Shown: positions 25,365 to 34,377, numbered from the stretch's first letter. The stretch: DNA of 60,944 nt from Streptomyces sp. ISL-43 (GCF_018614195.1 NZ_JAGGOT010000046.1:1-60944); one strand, 5' to 3'. A program made the numbers and translations. Notes: generated by a model from the letters alone, not told the origin.

Positions 25365-26108
25365 TCATGACGTCATATGCGCCGGGGTGCGGTCCCAGTC
25401 CTTCGGCAGCGCCGGCACTTCCCAGGACGGGTCCGGTCGCCAATCCTGCCAGTCGTCGGAGAACGGCGGCCCCCAGGCCTCGATCACGTCCACCGCCGCC
25501 CGCCCGGCTGCCCGCACCCGGTCCGCCTGTTCCCGGTCCATCAGCCCGGACCGCTGCGCCTGCGCGAACTCGTCCTCGTCCCGCCACTTCCACGTGCGGT
25601 CCGGGTAGACGGAGATGTCGAGGTAGTGGTCCTCGGAGTCGATCCCGCCGGACCACCGCGTACGCGGCTCCTCGAGGTTCACGTACCAGCTCTTGAAGCG
25701 CCAGCCGTGCTCCCAGAACAGCCACACCGACCACGGGTCCCCGGGCCGCGCCAGCTTCAGCACGCCCGCACCGAACCAGCGCGACCGTACGGTGGTCCGC
25801 GGCGCGGTGTACCGGGTGGCGAGCGGCTCCTCGTGGACCGGGGTCCCGTCGGCGAGCACCGGCTTGACGCACTCGGTCCCGGGGGCCATCCACACGGCGA
25901 GGAGCTCGTCGGTGTCGCTCACCACGGTCACGGGCCGGCAGATGTGCACGGCACCCTTCAGTCCGGGCGCGTGGTCGCGGTAGCGCCAGAGGACCTGCTC
26001 CCCGGGCGCCCAGTGGCCGCCCCGTTCCGCGCCCCGCTCCGATCCCCGTGCCGAGCCCCGCGCCGCACTGCGCGCGCTGCCGCCCCCGCGGCCTCCGGTA
26101 CCTGTCAT
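25365..26108 (-). CDS. DUF402 domain protein
   Basis: The 247-residue product has a Gly/Ser/Arg-rich N-terminus (about 30 residues) and then a DUF402 domain: WYVNLEEPRTRW, then the acidic metal-site segment DSEDHYLDISVYPD and WKWRDEDEFAQA. Members of this family (for example FomD, a nucleotidyl-phosphonate hydrolase) are metal-dependent hydrolases of nucleoside diphosphate-like compounds, so a phosphohydrolase role is likely. The substrate is not known. The gene lies in the same direction as, and 242 bp before, the SpoIIE-phosphatase gene, with that gene's promoter presumably between them. Confidence 0.85.
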   Translation of the reverse strand: MTGTGGRGGGSARSAARGSARGSERGAERGGHWAPGEQVLWRYRDHAPGLKGAVHICRPVTVVSDTDELLAVWMAPGTECVKPVLADGTPVHEEPLATRYTAPRTTVRSRWFGAGVLKLARPGDPWSVWLFWEHGWRFKSWYVNLEEPRTRWSGGIDSEDHYLDISVYPDRTWKWRDEDEFAQAQRSGLMDREQADRVRAAGRAAVDVIEAWGPPFSDDWQDWRPDPSWEVPALPKDWDRTPAHMTS

Positions 26109-26219
26109 GCGCAGATCTTAGGGCTGGGGCCCGGAGGATCGCTGCGGTGCAGGTCACCGAGGTGTTCGGGGACGGGAAACGACCGGATCCGGACCCCGTG
26201 GCGGGGTGGGGCGCCCGGG

Positions 26220-27635
26220 TCAGGGCCGGGTCATCCGCAGCACGTCCAGCGCCTCGTCGAGCTGTTCCAGGGTGAGGTCGCCGCAGTCCACGTAGCCGGA
26301 CTCCAGGACGACCTCGCGGATCGTCTTGCGCTCGGCGAGGGACTTCTTGGCGACTTTGGCGGCCTCCTCGTAGCCGATGTAGCGGTTCAGCGGGGTCACC
26401 ACGGAGGGCGAGGACTCGGCGTACTCCCTGGCCCGGGCCGTGTTGGCGGTGATTCCGTCGACGGTGCGGTCGGCCAGCAGGCGGCTCACGCTGCCCAGCA
26501 GGCGGATGGATTCCAGGAGGTTGCGGGCCATCACGGGGAGCATCACGTTGAGCTCGAAGTTGCCCGCCGCGCCCGCCACCGCGACCGCCGTGTCGTTCCC
26601 CATCACCTGGGCGGCCACCATCAGCGCGGCCTCCGGAACGACCGGATTGACCTTCCCGGGCATGATCGAGGAACCCGGCTGGAGATCCGGGAGATTGATT
26701 TCAGCCAATCCGGTGCGGGGACCCGAGGCCATCCACCGGAGGTCGTTGCAGATCTTGGTGAGCGAGACGGCGACCGTGCGGAGCATTCCCGAGGTCTCCA
26801 CCAGCGCGTCCCGTGCCCCCTGGGCCTCGAAGTGGTTCCGGGCCTCGGTCAGCGGCAGCCCCGTGGCCGTGGCCACTTCGGCGATCACGGCGGCGGAGAA
26901 TCCGGGCGGGGTATTGATCCCGGTGCCCACCGCGGTCCCGCCCAGCGGGAGTTCGGCCAGCCGGGGCAGCGCCGCGCGCAGCCGCTCGACGCCGTAGCGG
27001 AGCTGGACCGCGTACCCGCCGAACTCCTGGCCCAGGGTGACCGGGGTGGCGTCCATCAGGTGCGTCCGCCCGGCCTTGACCACCACGGCGAACTCGGCGG
27101 CCTTGCGCTCCATCGAGCCGGCCAGGTGCTCCAGGGCGGGGATCAGCTCGCCGGTGACGGCGGCGGTGGCGGCGATGTGGATGGAGGACGGGAAGACGTC
27201 GTTGGAGCTCTGCGAGGCGTTGACGTGGTCGTTGGGGTGGACGGCGCGGCCGAGCCGCTCGGTGGCCAGCGTGGCGATCACCTCGTTGGCGTTCATGTTG
27301 GACGAGGTGCCGGAACCCGTCTGAAACACGTCGACGGGGAAGTGCTCGTCCCAGCGGCCCTCCGCGACCTCGGTGGCCGCCGAGACGATCGCGGCGGCGA
27401 TGTCCTCGTCGACCACGCCGAGCCGGGAGTTGACGGCGGCGGCCGCGGCCTTGATCCGGGCCAGCGCCTCGATGTGGGCGCGCTCCAGACGCTGTCCCGA
27501 GATGGGGAAGTTCTCCACCGCGCGCTGCGTCTGAGCTCGCCATTTGGCGTGCGCGGGCACGAGTACGTCGCCCATCGAGTCGTGCTCCACGCGGAACCCC
27601 TCGGGGCCCGCGCCGGTCTGCTGATCGTCGGTCAT
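26220..27635 (-). CDS. fumC: Fumarate hydratase class II (FumC)
   Basis: The 471-residue product is the iron-independent class II fumarase of the aspartase/fumarase superfamily. The family signature GSSIMPGKVNP lies near residue 323, with the upstream TGSGTSSNMNANEV segment and the AGRTHLMDATPVTLGQE block both characteristic. It interconverts fumarate and malate in the TCA cycle as a homotetramer in the cytoplasm. ATG 27635 has GAGGAGG upstream. The window also encodes a class I Fe-S fumarase, giving a two-enzyme arrangement. Confidence 0.96.
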   Translation of the reverse strand: MTDDQQTGAGPEGFRVEHDSMGDVLVPAHAKWRAQTQRAVENFPISGQRLERAHIEALARIKAAAAAVNSRLGVVDEDIAAAIVSAATEVAEGRWDEHFPVDVFQTGSGTSSNMNANEVIATLATERLGRAVHPNDHVNASQSSNDVFPSSIHIAATAAVTGELIPALEHLAGSMERKAAEFAVVVKAGRTHLMDATPVTLGQEFGGYAVQLRYGVERLRAALPRLAELPLGGTAVGTGINTPPGFSAAVIAEVATATGLPLTEARNHFEAQGARDALVETSGMLRTVAVSLTKICNDLRWMASGPRTGLAEINLPDLQPGSSIMPGKVNPVVPEAALMVAAQVMGNDTAVAVAGAAGNFELNVMLPVMARNLLESIRLLGSVSRLLADRTVDGITANTARAREYAESSPSVVTPLNRYIGYEEAAKVAKKSLAERKTIREVVLESGYVDCGDLTLEQLDEALDVLRMTRP

Positions 27636-27742
27636 CTGTGGCGCCTCCTCAAAAAGTTGAGCAATTGTCTTGTTCGGACTGTTCCCAACTCGCCTACTGA
27701 CCAGTAAATACCGGGGGTAACACTGAGATCGGGGAGGCATTC

Positions 27743-29272
27743 ATGGCACGTGTCCGTACACAATCCAGGCTCAGATCTACCTTCGCCGCCGTCGCGGCGG
27801 TCGCGGCCGCCCTCGGGGGCGTCACCGCCATCACCCCCATGGCCCACGCGGCGACCGCCGCCGGGTCCTCCGCGACACCCCTCACGCCCGAACTGGAGGC
27901 CATCCGGGCCGCCGAGGCCGTCAAGATCTACGGCGACTCCGCGATCCGCCCGCTCGCGGACCGCAAGACCGGCCTGATCTCGCTCGGCGACAGCGAGATC
28001 TCGGGCGAGGGCGTCGGCAACTACGACCCCGCGACCAACACCTCGGCCAACCAGTGCCACCGATCGCCGGACACGGCGATCCACCGCACCGGCATCGCCG
28101 CCGACTACACCTTCAACGTGGCCTGCTCCGGCGGCTACACCGGCAACATCAGGATCGGCGGCAGCAAGCAGTACGCCGACGAGCTGGTGCAGAGCGACAG
28201 CCTGGCCATCAAGGCCCGCAACACCAAGATCAAGATGGTGGTGCTGGTCGCCGGGGCCAACGACGACCTGCAGTTCGGCCCCGTCATGACCGACTGTGTC
28301 ACACGCTGGGTGCTCAGCCAGGGCACCTGCGAGCCGAAGTACGGGCCGGGCTGGCAGGCGCGCGTCGACGGCCTGAAGCCCAAGGTCGAGTCGACGATCG
28401 GCAACCTCAAGACGGTCATGCGCGACGCCGGTTACGCCGACTCCGACTACAGGTTGGTCGTCATGGGCTACCCCAGCCCGATCGGCCCCGACTTCAACGA
28501 CAACCCCGACTTCCCCGGCAAGCTCCCCGGAGGCTGCGCCGGCTACGACTCCGACGCCGCCTGGGGCCGCAACTACGCGGTGCCCACCTTCGAGAAGGGC
28601 ATGCGCGCGGCCGCCCTCGCCGCGGGCGCGACCTACCTCGACAACTCGCGGCTCTTCCAGGGCCACGAGGTCTGCATGGAGGACACCTGGGCCCGCGGGC
28701 TCTACCTCGACCTCGGGGACCACTTCCCGTGGGACGAGAACACCGCCCGGCAGTCCTTCCACCCCAACTACCGCGGCCACGGCGCCTTCGCGTCCTGCCT
28801 GACCCAGCTCTACGCCTCCGGCCTGCGCGAGGCCTCCTGCGCCGACCCGGCGAGCACCGGCACCCCCGTCCTGCAGGCCGGGGCCTGGGACGACCTGTAC
28901 AAGCCACTGAAGAACGAGGCGACGGGCAACTGCGTCGACTCCAACGGCGGTTCCAGCGCCAACAACACCAAGGTCCTCGGCTGGGACTGTCACGGCGGCC
29001 GCAATCAGGGCTGGTGGTACGACTCCGTGAAGAAGTCGATCCACATCGAACTCACCCATGACCGCTGCCTCGACGCCCCCGGCGCCAACTACGGCAACGG
29101 CACCGCGATGATCATCTGGAACTGCCACGGCGGCGCCAACCAGCAGTTCGTCCGCGACGGAGCCACCCTCCGGCCCGCCGCCTCCCCGGGCATGTGCCTG
29201 ACGGTGGCCGCGGCCCACGAGCCGCTGCGCCTGCAGACCTGCAACGGCTCGGCCAACCAGCGCTTCGTGTAG
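27743..29272 (+). CDS. Secreted SGNH-hydrolase lipase/esterase with ricin-type lectin domain
   Basis: The 509-residue product has a signal peptide ending near AHA-AT (residue 36), an SGNH hydrolase domain (about 75-360) and a C-terminal ricin B-type lectin domain (about 375-509). Catalytic blocks are GDSE with nucleophile S84 (ISLGDSEISGEG), GAND near 172 and the His-bearing FHPN near 340. Many Cys suggest disulfides. The lectin part shows CVDSN, LGWDCHGG, NQGWWY and NQQFV repeats of QxW type. It should hydrolyse lipid or ester bonds outside the cell while bound to a carbohydrate. It is divergent from fumC. Confidence 0.9.
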   Translation: MARVRTQSRLRSTFAAVAAVAAALGGVTAITPMAHAATAAGSSATPLTPELEAIRAAEAVKIYGDSAIRPLADRKTGLISLGDSEISGEGVGNYDPATNTSANQCHRSPDTAIHRTGIAADYTFNVACSGGYTGNIRIGGSKQYADELVQSDSLAIKARNTKIKMVVLVAGANDDLQFGPVMTDCVTRWVLSQGTCEPKYGPGWQARVDGLKPKVESTIGNLKTVMRDAGYADSDYRLVVMGYPSPIGPDFNDNPDFPGKLPGGCAGYDSDAAWGRNYAVPTFEKGMRAAALAAGATYLDNSRLFQGHEVCMEDTWARGLYLDLGDHFPWDENTARQSFHPNYRGHGAFASCLTQLYASGLREASCADPASTGTPVLQAGAWDDLYKPLKNEATGNCVDSNGGSSANNTKVLGWDCHGGRNQGWWYDSVKKSIHIELTHDRCLDAPGANYGNGTAMIIWNCHGGANQQFVRDGATLRPAASPGMCLTVAAAHEPLRLQTCNGSANQRFV

Positions 29273-29275
29273 CCC

Positions 29276-29350
29276 CCGCCAGACCCGTACCCGCCAGACC
29301 TGTACCCGCCAGACCTGTACCCGCCAGACCCGTATCCGTCAGACCTGTAC
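29276..29350. repeat. Five tandem copies of a 15-bp unit
   Basis: Five consecutive units close to CCGCCAGACCTGTAC start three bases after the lipase stop and differ only by C/T changes. The array is non-coding as placed and ends just before a terminator hairpin. Confidence 0.8.
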
Positions 29351-29371
29351 CCCCGTCAGATCCGACCCCCC

Positions 29372-29401
29372 ACACCCGGCCGGCGCACCCCGGCCGGGTG
29401 T
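29372..29401. terminator. Bidirectional terminator
   Basis: An 11-bp stem (ACACCCGGCCG with its complement) and an 8-base loop sit between the convergent lipase and glycerophosphodiesterase genes. Confidence 0.85.
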
Positions 29402-30175
29402 TCACATGTCCTGGAGCAGCTTGCGTACGTCCCGGGGCCGGTTGGTGATGATCGTGTCCACGCCCAGGCGCACGCAGAGTTCCACGTCCTCGGGCTCGTC
29501 CACGGTCCACACGCGCACCCGAAGCCCCTTCGCCTTCAGCCGGCCCACCAGCCCCGGATCCTGCCGGACCAGGTCGATGCCCGGGCCCGCGTGGGTGGCG
29601 TACGGGGGACGCACCGGGCGGATCCCGCGCTCGATCAGGTACACGGCGGGCAGCCCGGGCGCGAGCCGGTGCATCCGGGTCAGGGCGCTGCGGGAGAAGC
29701 TCATCACCTCGACGCGTCCGGTGGAGCCGTCGGCCAGCCCGTAGTCACGGAGCATCCGCACCAGTTCGGCCTCCAGCCGCCCGCCCGCGCGGGAGGGGTG
29801 CTTGGTCTCGACGGCGAGCCCGACGGGGTACGGCGCGGCCAGCGCCTCCCGGAGCAGGTCCTCGAAGAGCAGCACCCGGGCCCCGGTGTGGCCCGGCCCC
29901 TTCCAGGCGCCGAAGTCGAGGGCGCGCAGCTCCTCGTACGTCATCTCGGAGACGACCCCGCGCCCGTCGGAGGTCCGCTCGACGCGGCGGTCGTGCACGC
30001 AGACGAGCTTGCCGTCGGCGCTCAGCCGTACGTCGCACTCCAGCGCGTCGGCGCCGTCCGCGATGGCCTGCCGGTAGGCCTCGATGGTGTGCTCGGGGTG
30101 CTCGTGGGAGGCCCCGCGATGGGCGATGACCCGCGTGTCGCGGGCGGTACGGAGGGAGGAGGGTGTCGCTGCCAT
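29402..30175 (-). CDS. Glycerophosphodiester phosphodiesterase family protein
   Basis: The 257-residue product has the GDPD TIM-barrel motifs: AHRGASHEHPEHT near residues 18-30 (metal-binding H19 and the PE.T turn), ADALECDVRLSADGKLVCVHD with the acidic pair and the second His, and the C-terminal VRVWTVDEPEDV and GVDTIITNRP. It should hydrolyse glycerophosphodiesters to glycerol-3-phosphate and an alcohol. No signal peptide is present, so it is cytoplasmic. ATG 30175 is preceded by AAGGA. The stop is within the shared terminator region with the lipase gene. Confidence 0.92.
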   Translation of the reverse strand: MAATPSSLRTARDTRVIAHRGASHEHPEHTIEAYRQAIADGADALECDVRLSADGKLVCVHDRRVERTSDGRGVVSEMTYEELRALDFGAWKGPGHTGARVLLFEDLLREALAAPYPVGLAVETKHPSRAGGRLEAELVRMLRDYGLADGSTGRVEVMSFSRSALTRMHRLAPGLPAVYLIERGIRPVRPPYATHAGPGIDLVRQDPGLVGRLKAKGLRVRVWTVDEPEDVELCVRLGVDTIITNRPRDVRKLLQDM

Positions 30176-30275
30176 GCGGAAATCCTTGCAAACCGGGGTG
30201 AACGGGCTGGTGCGTGCCTGTGTCCCCGACGTTAACCGGATGCGGATCCCCGCCCGGGCGCGGGAGGGTGTCGCC

Positions 30276-30752
30276 ATGCCGGAATCAGGTCGGGCCCTCC
30301 TCGTCCGTACGCCGTGCCCGCACTGCGTCCACCACGCCTGGCAGCGGATCGACGGCGGTCGGCTGCGCTGGGAAGCCGAGTGGGAGTGCGACCGGTGCGA
30401 GTTCGGGGGCCCGCCCGACGCGTGCAACCTCGACTACGGCTGGGGACGGGCACCCGACCACGTCCGCGCGGCCATCGTCGCGGCCGAGGGTACGGTCCTG
30501 CTCCGCGTGGACGCCCCCGGCGGCGCGGCCCTGAAGGTCTTCCGCGACACGCTCGGAATGACGATCCCGCAGGCCCTGACCGCAGCCCGCAGCGGCTACC
30601 CCGCCACCCCGACGGAGGCCCGCCACCTGACGGCCCTCCTCCACGAGTCCGGCTTCTCCGCCCGTACGGAACAGGGCCAGGGCTCAGGCCTTCACGGCGT
30701 CGGGGAGTCGACGGCACCGCCTACCGCGAGGCGGGGCCGAAGGGTGCCGTAA
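30276..30752 (+). CDS. Small zinc-ribbon-like protein of unknown function
   Basis: The 158-residue product opens with two Cys pairs, CPHC (about residues 13-16) and CDRC (about 38-41), which would bind one zinc in a ribbon. A globular part follows (APDHVRAAIVAAEGTVLLRV and LKVFRDTLGMTIPQALTAARSGYP) and then a disordered C-terminus. I do not recognise the family. ATG 30276 has GGGAGGG seven bases upstream. The stop at 30752 runs into the hairpin that used to terminate the fumarase gene, so the C-terminus overlaps a converging terminator. Confidence 0.65.
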   Translation: MPESGRALLVRTPCPHCVHHAWQRIDGGRLRWEAEWECDRCEFGGPPDACNLDYGWGRAPDHVRAAIVAAEGTVLLRVDAPGGAALKVFRDTLGMTIPQALTAARSGYPATPTEARHLTALLHESGFSARTEQGQGSGLHGVGESTAPPTARRGRRVP

Positions 30753-30784
30753 CCGGGGCGGGGAGCAGCCGCCCTGCCCCGGTT
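30751..30784 (-). terminator. Displaced native terminator of the class I fumarase gene
   Basis: AACCGGGGC...GCCCCGGTT forms a 9-bp stem extended by a GGG/CCC block. It lies just past the duplicated fumarase stop codon at 30796, where the terminator stood before the 12-kb insertion separated it from its gene. Confidence 0.6.
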
Positions 30785-30795
30785 GCGGCGACGTG

Positions 30796-30868
30796 TTACG
30801 CCAGGCCCGGGCCGCGGACCGGGATGTGGGTGAACGTCGGCTCCGGGGCCGGGTTCTGGAAGAAGTCG
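30796..30868 (-). other. attL: displaced 3' end of the class I fumarase gene
   Basis: Reading on the minus strand, this stretch encodes DFFQNPAPEPTFTHIPVRGPGLA-type codons ending in TAA, homologous to the fumarase C-terminus at 42824-42899. Third positions here are C or G throughout (GGC, CCG, GTC), as in host genes, so this is probably the original chromosomal 3' end. Shared blocks are GAAGAAGTCG (30859-30868, repeated at 42890-42899) and GGTGAACGTCGGCT (30829-30842, repeated at 42857-42870). One of them contains the crossover. Confidence 0.75.
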
Positions 30869-30910
30869 CTCGGCTTGTTCTGCTCACGGGAACTCCCGTA
30901 GCATCCGGCC

Positions 30911-32479
30911 GTGATCAAGCACCCGAGGGTCCTGGGGAACGTCCGGCTGTCCATCCTGAAGGACGACACCACCAGCCCCGAGAAGCAGCGGCACGCCGTC
31001 GAACACTGGACCGCCGGGCCTGCCGTCGGCGGCCGGATAGTCGGTTGGGCTGAAGACCTGGACGTGTCCGGGGCCATGCACCCGTTCAAGCGCCCCGGCC
31101 TCGGTCCCTGGTTCGCCGAGCGGGCCGACGAGTGGGACGTGTTGGCGGTGTGGAAGCTGGACCGGCTCAGCCGGAAGGCTGGCCACTTCGCGGAAATCTT
31201 CGAGTGGTGCCAGCAGCACGGTAAGGCCATCGTTTCCGTGACTGAGGGCATCGACATGAGCACCCCTATGGGGAAGATGTTTGCTCAGATCATCGCGGCC
31301 TTTGCCGAAGGCGAGCTGGACACGATTCGTGCCCGCGCCCTTTCCGGTTCGGCAGCTCGTAAGGCCAAGGGCGTGTGGATTGGCGGCGTCGAGCCGTACG
31401 GATACCACTTTGAGCGCCAGGAAGGCGGGGGAAAGAGGCTCGTCCCGGATCCGAATTATGCGGAGCTGTTCCGTGAAATTGTGCGGCGCCTGAGGGGTGA
31501 CTGGTCCTCGTACAAGATTGCTGTTGATCTGAATAAGCGTGGCGTCCCTACGTGGCGGGATCATCTCCGAATCATAAAGGGGGAGGAGCCGAGGGGAGTT
31601 GCGTGGACGGCGAACGCTATTCGCGCCATCGTCATGAATCCCACGGTAGCAGGGATCTATACGCACAAGGGTGAGAACGTCGTCGATGAGAACGGCGACA
31701 GTGTTCGGATCACCGATAGTCCCTTGATGGAGTTTGCGGAGTGGTCAGAATTCGTAGCCGCTCTGAAGAGCGATCGACCAGTTCGGCGTGCTACGCCTTC
31801 GCGCTCGATGCTCGGCGGTGTAGCGGTTTGCCAGACCTGTGGTTCTCGAATGTCTTCCAATAAGAAGGTGAAGGCGAATGGCACCGTTCACCACTACTAC
31901 GGTTGCAACAACGTCAACACGGGAACCTGTGCGAGCCCCAACCGTATTCGCCGGGACGATCTGGATACCGCTGTCGCTTCGTTCATAAACGTGACGCTCG
32001 GGCCGCTGCCTGTCATGGAGAGGGTCGGAAATTCGATCAGTCAGGCCAAGGTGGAGCTTGATGAGGCCGAGACGATTCTTGACCGGTTGGAAGCTGACTA
32101 CCTTGCCGGACGCCTGAAGACGGATGTTCAGATTGAGCGGTATTGGGGGCAGCACGGTTTCCAGTCGGCCAAGGTCGAACGGCTGAGAGGCGAAATCAAG
32201 ACTGCTGAGGATGCCCCGGCCTGGAAGTCGACTGGGCGTACCTACTCCGAGGAGTGGGCCACGAAAGACGATGAGCAGAAGCGTGTATTTCTGCAACGGC
32301 ACAGAATTGCCGTGACTGTCGGAAGCACCGAGGGCGGTTCTCGCCGTGTGCTCGTTCGAGTGCCTGAAGTGGCCGAGATCGCCGAGGAGACCGGCCTGCA
32401 TGTCCCCGAGGGCTACGAATGGACTGCTCCCGAAGCTGAGTTCATTCTTCCGGCCCGGAAGGCTTACAAGCGCAGCTAG
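30911..32479 (+). CDS. int: Large serine recombinase (site-specific integrase)
   Basis: The 522-residue product is a large serine integrase. The N-terminal resolvase-like catalytic domain has the nucleophile S14 (VRLSILKDD), VWKLDRLSRK and ATEGIDMSTPMGKMF-type segments. A recombinase domain follows, containing GGVEPYGYHF, VDLNKRGVPTW and WTANAIRAIVMNPTVAGIY. A zinc ribbon comes next (C307-x-x-C, then YGCNN and GTCASP), and a coiled-coil segment near residues 375-430 is the usual directionality element. It integrates DNA by attP x attB recombination and should have made the fumarase junctions. GTG 30911 has no clear ribosome site; a small hairpin CGGGAACTCCCG lies just upstream. Confidence 0.92.
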   Translation: MIKHPRVLGNVRLSILKDDTTSPEKQRHAVEHWTAGPAVGGRIVGWAEDLDVSGAMHPFKRPGLGPWFAERADEWDVLAVWKLDRLSRKAGHFAEIFEWCQQHGKAIVSVTEGIDMSTPMGKMFAQIIAAFAEGELDTIRARALSGSAARKAKGVWIGGVEPYGYHFERQEGGGKRLVPDPNYAELFREIVRRLRGDWSSYKIAVDLNKRGVPTWRDHLRIIKGEEPRGVAWTANAIRAIVMNPTVAGIYTHKGENVVDENGDSVRITDSPLMEFAEWSEFVAALKSDRPVRRATPSRSMLGGVAVCQTCGSRMSSNKKVKANGTVHHYYGCNNVNTGTCASPNRIRRDDLDTAVASFINVTLGPLPVMERVGNSISQAKVELDEAETILDRLEADYLAGRLKTDVQIERYWGQHGFQSAKVERLRGEIKTAEDAPAWKSTGRTYSEEWATKDDEQKRVFLQRHRIAVTVGSTEGGSRRVLVRVPEVAEIAEETGLHVPEGYEWTAPEAEFILPARKAYKRS

Positions 32480-32616
32480 CGATCTCTAGCCCCCTTCGGC
32501 CCCCGTTGCGTGTAAACGCTTCGGGGGCCTCTTCATGCCCTCTTCTTGAGTCCGCCACCCTCCGGGGGGTACAACTCGACCAACACCCCACCAGGAGAGG
32601 ACGCGTCGGTACCCGC

Positions 32617-33234
32617 ATGGCTTATCGCTCCGATGCCGCTAAGGCACGACACGGCCAATGGGTCTTCACTCTGGCCACGGCTGAGGCTCCCGGGGCCGAC
32701 ATCCTCAAGGCCCACAGGCTCACACGCAGGGACGCGTGGCCCAACTTCACGCGCTTCCTCATAGCAGTTGGTACCCGCTGGGGAACCTGGGGCGAGGACG
32801 TACGGCCTTCGCTCGACCGAATCCAAGAGGCAACCGGTATCGACAGGTCGAAGGCCAGTCGATGGCTGCACACTGCTGTACACCTCGGCTATCTCTCCGT
32901 GGCCCGTCAAGGGTTCCGTGGAGTCGCCACGACCTATCGAATCGCCATTCCTGGCGAGACGGCGGAGAAAGCCCCTCACGGCCCTTCTGACGCCCCTTGG
33001 GCACCCAGGCCGGCTGAGGGGCCCGAAAGGTGCCCCGCGGCCATTCCAGGGCCGCTTAGCGAGCCCGCGCCGAATGAGACCCGCACGCTCAGTTGGGATG
33101 ACCTGAGTATGGAGGCCCGGGCGGTATTCCTGTCGGCTCCCGCCGAGCGGCAGCAGCAGTGGAAGCCGGAGTGCGGCGACTATGACGACGCCGTTACGGC
33201 GGCCGTGGCGCATAACCCTTACCTGCCCGTGTAG
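32617..33234 (+). CDS. Winged-helix DNA-binding protein of the element
   Basis: The 205-residue product has an N-terminal helical part and a winged-helix domain at about residues 62-115 (RPSLDRIQEATGIDRSKASRWLHTA, then YLSVARQGFRGVATTYRI). A disordered Pro-rich segment follows, then a short acidic C-terminal helix. The layout resembles replication-initiation or regulatory proteins of actinobacterial plasmids and satellites; no catalytic motif is visible. Direct repeats and a palindrome 600-700 bp downstream are candidate binding sites. The start is uncertain: ATG 32617 fits the protein, but the nearest AGGAGAGG lies about 20 bases upstream. Confidence 0.6.
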   Translation: MAYRSDAAKARHGQWVFTLATAEAPGADILKAHRLTRRDAWPNFTRFLIAVGTRWGTWGEDVRPSLDRIQEATGIDRSKASRWLHTAVHLGYLSVARQGFRGVATTYRIAIPGETAEKAPHGPSDAPWAPRPAEGPERCPAAIPGPLSEPAPNETRTLSWDDLSMEARAVFLSAPAERQQQWKPECGDYDDAVTAAVAHNPYLPV

Positions 33235-33965
33235 CTCCCTGCCCCCTGTCTTACAGGGGGAGTCCAATGAGATAGAGGAGTAGTGCCGCTGTGTCAGAAC
33301 AGCGGTGCCGCTGCCTCACAGCTACGCCTTCACTGTCTTACATTCCTGGGCTTTCTGAGACGTAACTAGTAACTAAGAACTATAGACCCCTTCGGGGTCT
33401 GTTAGCTTCTCGCAAGCTCGTAGCTATGCCCTGGCCGATCCACAGACCCGGACAGCCAGGCTCCCTAACGGGGCCTGACTTCAGCCAAGGTTAAAGCGAA
33501 GCTGCGGAGCAGGCGGAGCGAGAGCTAGAGACTCCTGCGGCCTGTAGGCCTTCGGAGTCTTTAGACGGCCAAGAAAAAAAACGCCTTTGGTCCCGGGGCC
33601 CCGAAAGGGTGCCCCCTGTTCTCTTGGACTTCCCTCTGTCAGGGAAGGCACACGCGGCCCACTGCGGGCCGAGTGGGAGGGATGCAGGGCTAACCGCTCG
33701 CTGGCCCTTCACCCGGCCACTCACGGCCGCGCAGGAAGTCGCAGCAGCCGTGAAACACGGTGGAGGGGGGATCGAAAAGATTGGACGCATCTCTTTCTGC
33801 ACCCGCCTCTTTCCCTCTTTTCGCATGCCTGAGGACATCGGACGGCGTTGGCGACGCGTTCCGACGTATCCGCACGTCAGGCCACGGATTTACCCGGCAT
33901 GCCTAGGGACATGCCTGAGGACATTTTGAGGACTGCTGTCCTCAACCATGGAGAGGAGATCGGCA
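33235..33965. other. Gene-free, hairpin-rich region of the element
   Basis: These 730 bp hold no convincing gene. They contain a chain of stable hairpins: CCCCTGT-CTT-ACAGGGG near 33244, AGACCCC-TTCG-GGGTCT (UUCG tetraloop) near 33385, and a nested stem AGACTCC...GGAGTCT at 33529-33560 with GGCC-TGTA-GGCC inside, followed by an eight-A run. Composition is much more A/T-rich than the chromosome. A structured RNA, a replication origin or both are possible. Confidence 0.5.
33823..33945. repeat. Iteron-like direct repeats and palindrome
   Basis: GCATGCCTGAGGACATC (33823-33839) recurs as GCATGCCTAGGGACATG (33897-33913) and ATGCCTGAGGACATT (33911-33925). It is followed at once by the perfect dyad TTGAGGAC-TGCT-GTCCTCAA (33926-33945), which contains the same GAGGAC core on both strands. 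The block ends 21 bases before a small-protein start, so it may be an operator, an origin or both. Confidence 0.7.
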
Positions 33966-34316
33966 GTGACCCGATGCCCGTATTGCAGGACTCAGCTTCT
34001 GGCCAGGGCCGGGAACGGCAACGTGAGGGCGACGTGTGGCGGTCCTGAATGCTCTAAGGCTCGGGAGCGAGAGCGTAAGCGCACGGTCCGCACTAAGGCC
34101 CGTGGGGACGCTCCTGCGGTCCTTTCAATCCCCCGGCCGGCCACGGAATCCGAGGGGGCTTTCCTGGCGCCCTGGAGGCAGGTGTACGCCTCCGAAATGG
34201 AGGCGTGGGCTGATTGCTTGTTCACGGGCGGCCTCGAAGGCTTGGGCGAATTTTCCCCGGATGTGCAGAACGAGCGGGCGGCGATGCTTTCGGTCGTAAG
34301 GGGTTCCGTCTCTTAA
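33966..34316 (+). CDS. Small CxxC zinc-binding protein
   Basis: The 116-residue product opens VTRCPYCRTQLL and continues with TCGGPECSKARERERKR, giving four Cys in C-x2-C...C-x4-C spacing followed by a basic helix, a compact zinc site with likely nucleic-acid contacts. The rest (from about residue 45) is acidic and unlike any family I know. GTG 33966 was chosen because GGAGAGGAG lies seven bases upstream; an in-frame ATG at 33948 falls before that ribosome site. The gene follows the repeat/palindrome block directly and is followed by a hairpin terminator. Confidence 0.65.
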   Translation: MTRCPYCRTQLLARAGNGNVRATCGGPECSKARERERKRTVRTKARGDAPAVLSIPRPATESEGAFLAPWRQVYASEMEAWADCLFTGGLEGLGEFSPDVQNERAAMLSVVRGSVS

Positions 34317-34377
34317 CAGGTCTACATCTACTGAAGGAACCGCTTAGGAACCTTCTTGCTAGGTCCGGGGCGAGTCT

